Both the position numbers and the translations under genes were made by a program. A stretch of 6,926 nt of DNA from an uncultured Oscillospiraceae bacterium. GTDB taxonomy: Bacteria > Bacillota > Clostridia > Oscillospirales > Oscillospiraceae. How positions within the stretch are numbered: the first letter of the stretch is position 1; every line of letters begins with the position of its first letter. Positions 5,951 to 6,926 of the stretch are shown one piece after another. The DNA lies in assembly GCA_900758315.1 (NCBI GenBank), contig CAAERF010000121.1, positions 1 to 6,926 of the forward strand. The letters run 5' to 3'. The notes beneath the pieces are model-generated. The model made no database searches. It was not told the DNA's origin and saw nothing but the letters and a program-made list of their open reading frames with translations.

Positions 5951-6304
5951 ATGAAACGACTATTAGTGGAAGACGATAACACGGAATATCTGCAATTCCT
6001 GTCATCCGTGTTATCAGGTGATTTTAATACGATTACGGCAACAGGCGTCAAGGACGCATGGAATATTCTTCAAGCAGTTACCGTAGATGCGATATGTTCT
6101 GATTTTAATATGAAAGATGGCACAGGATTGGATTTACTTGAAGATATTCGTCAACAAGGGATCTCCGTTCCTTTCCTGCTTATGTCTGGCAACGACGATT
6201 ACCTGCTTGAAAAGCAGACAAAATTTTATGGCGGCGTTTTTTGCTGCAAAACCGATTATGATTTGATTGCGAAAATAAAAGCACTGAATAACCCCGAACC
6301 ATAA
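5951..6304 (+). CDS. stand-alone receiver-domain protein (CheY-like), no output domain
   Basis: The 117 residues make one receiver domain. The acidic cluster Glu7-Asp8-Asp9 follows a first strand RLLVEDD, the phospho-acceptor is Asp51 (CSDFNMKDGTG), Ser79 (LLMSGND) is the switch Ser/Thr, and Lys100 (CCKTDYD) fits the conserved Lys, although the usual KP is KT. No DNA-binding or other output domain follows before the stop, and no matching frame continues downstream, so it does not look truncated. It is the last gene of the operon, 13 bp after the lipoprotein. Its ribosome binding site is weak (AGAAAG close to the ATG), so expression may be low or coupled. It could take phosphate from the neighbouring kinase as a sink or feedback element, or be served by a host kinase. 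Both are inference. Confidence 0.85.
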   Translation: MKRLLVEDDNTEYLQFLSSVLSGDFNTITATGVKDAWNILQAVTVDAICSDFNMKDGTGLDLLEDIRQQGISVPFLLMSGNDDYLLEKQTKFYGGVFCCKTDYDLIAKIKALNNPEP

Positions 6305-6322
6305 TGCTCTATCATCTGCCGG

Positions 6323-6350
6323 ACGACGGCAAAAGAAAAAAAGCCGTCGT
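6323..6350 (+). repeat. 8-bp hairpin with A-rich loop after the last operon gene
   Basis: ACGACGGC (6323-6330) and GCCGTCGT (6343-6350) are exact reverse complements around a loop of A residues and one G. TGCC (6317-6320) and GGCA (6357-6360) could add an outer stem. No T-run follows on either strand, so it is not a standard terminator; it may protect the 3' end of the message or slow the polymerase. Confidence 0.5.
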
Positions 6351-6381
6351 TCAGCAGGCAATCATCATGCCATCATTATAT

Positions 6382-6468
6382 ATCACGGCGGCTTTGAATA
6401 AATCAGGGCCGCCGCTCTTTTGTCCCTCAAAGGAATGACGACCACAAGCTAAAGATCACGGCGGCTTT
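6382..6468 (+). repeat. 14-bp direct repeat in the leader region
   Basis: ATCACGGCGGCTTT occurs at 6382-6395 and exactly again at 6455-6468, 73 bp apart. Each copy supplies the 5' arm of a hairpin: the terminator at 6386-6414 and the start-codon hairpin at 6457-6485. Because the arms are the same, GCCGCCG at 6408-6414 could also pair with 6459-6465, which would break both hairpins. Confidence 0.7.
6386..6421 (+). terminator. probable intrinsic terminator of the transporter operon
   Basis: CGGCGGC (6386-6392) pairs with GCCGCCG (6408-6414) across a 15-nt loop, and the stem is followed by CTCTTTT (6415-6421). The T-tract is short and broken, so termination may be partial. The 5' arm is part of a 14-bp sequence repeated at 6455-6468, which allows alternative pairing with downstream RNA. 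Confidence 0.55.
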
Positions 6469-6485
6469 AGGAGGGAGCCGCCGTG
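6457..6485 (+). promoter_or_regulatory. 10-bp hairpin with a ribosome binding site in its loop
   Basis: CACGGCGGCT (6457-6466) and AGCCGCCGTG (6476-6485) form a perfect 10-bp stem. The 9-nt loop holds AGGAGGG (6469-6475), a strong ribosome binding site, and the last three bases of the stem are the GTG start of a short reading frame, 7 nt further on. Folding would hide the start codon but display the binding site, which suggests controlled initiation. Confidence 0.6.
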
Positions 6486-6590
6486 AAGCGAGAACAGCTT
6501 CGACATAATCCGGCAGGAATTTACCTGCCAAAAAAAGCCTGTCCCCGGCAGCGGGGACATATACCCAAGAAGATGAACTATACTATGTAG
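6483..6590 (+). CDS. possible 35-residue leader peptide with GTG start
   Basis: A GTG at 6483 with AGGAGGG 7 nt upstream opens 35 codons ending in TAG at 6588-6590. The predicted peptide is very basic with Cys and Pro (it contains KKACPRQRGHIPKK) and matches nothing I can name. It lies about 25 bp before an intrinsic terminator and 150 bp before the next gene. That is the layout of an attenuation leader such as orf12 ahead of tet(M), where ribosome movement decides whether downstream genes are transcribed. Two small hairpins fall inside it (6512-6529 and 6540-6559). Start placement and structure support translation; the peptide itself may have no function. Confidence 0.45.
   Translation: MKREQLRHNPAGIYLPKKACPRQRGHIPKKMNYTM
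6512..6559 (+). repeat. two small hairpins inside the leader reading frame
   Basis: GGCAGG (6512-6517) pairs with CCTGCC (6524-6529) across a 6-nt loop and is followed by seven A residues. TGTCCCC (6540-6546) pairs with GGGGACA (6553-6559) across a 6-nt loop. Both lie within the 35-codon frame, so a moving ribosome would open them in turn. Confidence 0.5.
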
Positions 6591-6615
6591 GTAAGCAGCA
6601 AAACACACCAGATAG

Positions 6616-6650
6616 CGTCTGGCTGGCGTATGACCAGTCAGGCGTTTTTT
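6616..6650 (+). terminator. intrinsic terminator upstream of the sigma-like gene, probable attenuator
   Basis: CGTCTGGCTGG (6616-6626) pairs with CCAGTCAGGCG (6634-6644) over 11 positions including two G-U pairs, with a 7-nt loop, followed directly by six T residues (6645-6650). CCAGA (6608-6612) can pair with TCTGG (6618-6622) inside the 5' arm, which would prevent the terminator. A terminator placed between a short translated frame and a gene in the same direction points to attenuation. Confidence 0.75.
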
Positions 6651-6694
6651 GTCGCATCCTGCGGTTTTCCGTGGGGTGTCGTTCTCCACCGTCC

Positions 6695-6732
6695 CCATTT
6701 CAATTCACCCGTCAACCCCTGAATTGAAATGG
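6695..6732 (+). promoter_or_regulatory. 12-bp hairpin covering part of the next gene's ribosome binding site
   Basis: CCATTTCAATTC (6695-6706) and GAATTGAAATGG (6721-6732) are exact reverse complements with a 14-nt loop. The last two bases are the first GG of the GGAGG (6731-6735) that serves the gene starting at 6742. In RNA, folding would compete with ribosome binding. As DNA it could also be an operator. Confidence 0.55.
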
Positions 6733-6741
6733 AGGACAAGT

Positions 6742-6926
6742 ATGTTCAATAAGAAAAGTGAATACGCGCAGAATAAGCGCGAGAAAGATAGCATCATCTA
6801 CATAAGTGTGAATGGACGCATCCGGCTCACCCGCGCAGACTTTTCCAGTGAGGAAGAATTTCTTCGCTGGAAACAATGGTCCGATGAGGACTACTATGAG
6901 ACGGAACGCCGGGGGCGTGGATACTA
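6742..6926 (+). CDS. N-terminal part of a conjugative-element sigma-factor-like regulator (runs off the window)
   Basis: Sixty-one codons are visible, with no stop before the edge. The start is well supported by GGAGG (6731-6735) 6 nt before the ATG. The visible part is hydrophilic and acidic, with RLTRADFSSEEEFLRWKQWS and a following DEDYYETERRGRGY. This resembles the opening of small sigma-70-like proteins that accompany Tn916/Tn1549-type elements (the orf7 position in Tn916), but the diagnostic sigma region 4 lies outside the window, so the assignment rests on recollection of the N-terminus and on context. It follows a long structured leader with a terminator and a hairpin over its ribosome binding site, so both transcription and translation appear to be controlled. 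It is probably an element backbone gene, not part of the transporter cargo. Confidence 0.6.
   Translation, partial: MFNKKSEYAQNKREKDSIIYISVNGRIRLTRADFSSEEEFLRWKQWSDEDYYETERRGRGY

Noticed and set aside
2867..6304. A lantibiotic or bacteriocin biosynthesis cluster
   Set aside because: I found no Cys/Ser/Thr-rich precursor with a leader, no LanB/LanC/LanM-like enzyme and no peptidase. Only resistance-type genes are present.
6323..6350. Hairpin after the receiver gene as the operon terminator
   Set aside because: The A-rich part is in the loop and no T-run follows the stem on either strand. The hairpin at 6386-6421 fits better.
1..6926. CRISPR arrays, tRNA or rRNA genes, insertion sequences
   Set aside because: There are no regularly spaced repeats, no cloverleaf or rRNA-like stretch, and no transposase or flanking terminal repeats that I could see.

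Overview
The window looks like the accessory (cargo) section of an integrative and conjugative element from a gut-type member of the Firmicutes, probably Clostridia. The grounds are strong AGGAGG-type ribosome binding sites, ATGA-type gene overlaps, gene families typical of Clostridia, and flanking genes of the kind that frame cargo in Tn916/Tn1549-like elements: an XRE-type repressor at the left and the start of a protein resembling the small sigma-factor-like regulators of these elements at the right. The organism and element assignment is inference; no integrase, relaxase or attachment site lies inside the window.

Layout. Positions 1-111 hold no convincing gene. An XRE-family regulator (112-480, minus) follows, with a 12-bp perfect inverted repeat over its start codon and leader. 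A two-component system reads leftwards: an OmpR-family response regulator (2024-2725, minus) and then its histidine kinase (640-2019, minus), separated by 4 bp. A divergent control region (2726-2866) contains an extended -10 promoter for the regulator, a short inverted repeat, and two direct repeats at 11-bp period that look like an OmpR-type operator. A tightly packed rightward operon (2867-6304) encodes an ABC ATPase, two six-helix permeases, a 98-residue membrane protein, a lipoprotein and a stand-alone receiver domain. A GC-rich hairpin followed by T residues (6386-6421) probably ends it.

The ATPase carries Glu in place of the Q-loop Gln (the E-loop of LanF proteins), and it is followed by two LanE/LanG-like permeases. 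The most likely function is expulsion of lantibiotics or similar membrane-active peptides from the cell envelope. No precursor peptide, modification enzyme or leader protease is present, so within this window it is a resistance/immunity module, not a producer cluster. The probable logic is that the kinase senses the peptide through its external domain, phosphorylates the regulator, and the regulator turns on the divergent operon through the direct repeats. The lipoprotein and small membrane protein sit where LanI/LanH-type immunity helpers are found in other clusters. The lone receiver has no obvious output and is the least expected member.

Positions 6305-6741 contain no long gene but are dense in RNA-like structure: a repeated 14-bp GC-rich element, a short GTG-started reading frame whose ribosome binding site sits in a hairpin loop, an intrinsic terminator with a competing upstream hairpin, and a last hairpin that would cover part of the ribosome binding site of the next gene. 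Together these look like a multi-step attenuation leader in front of the element's regulatory gene.
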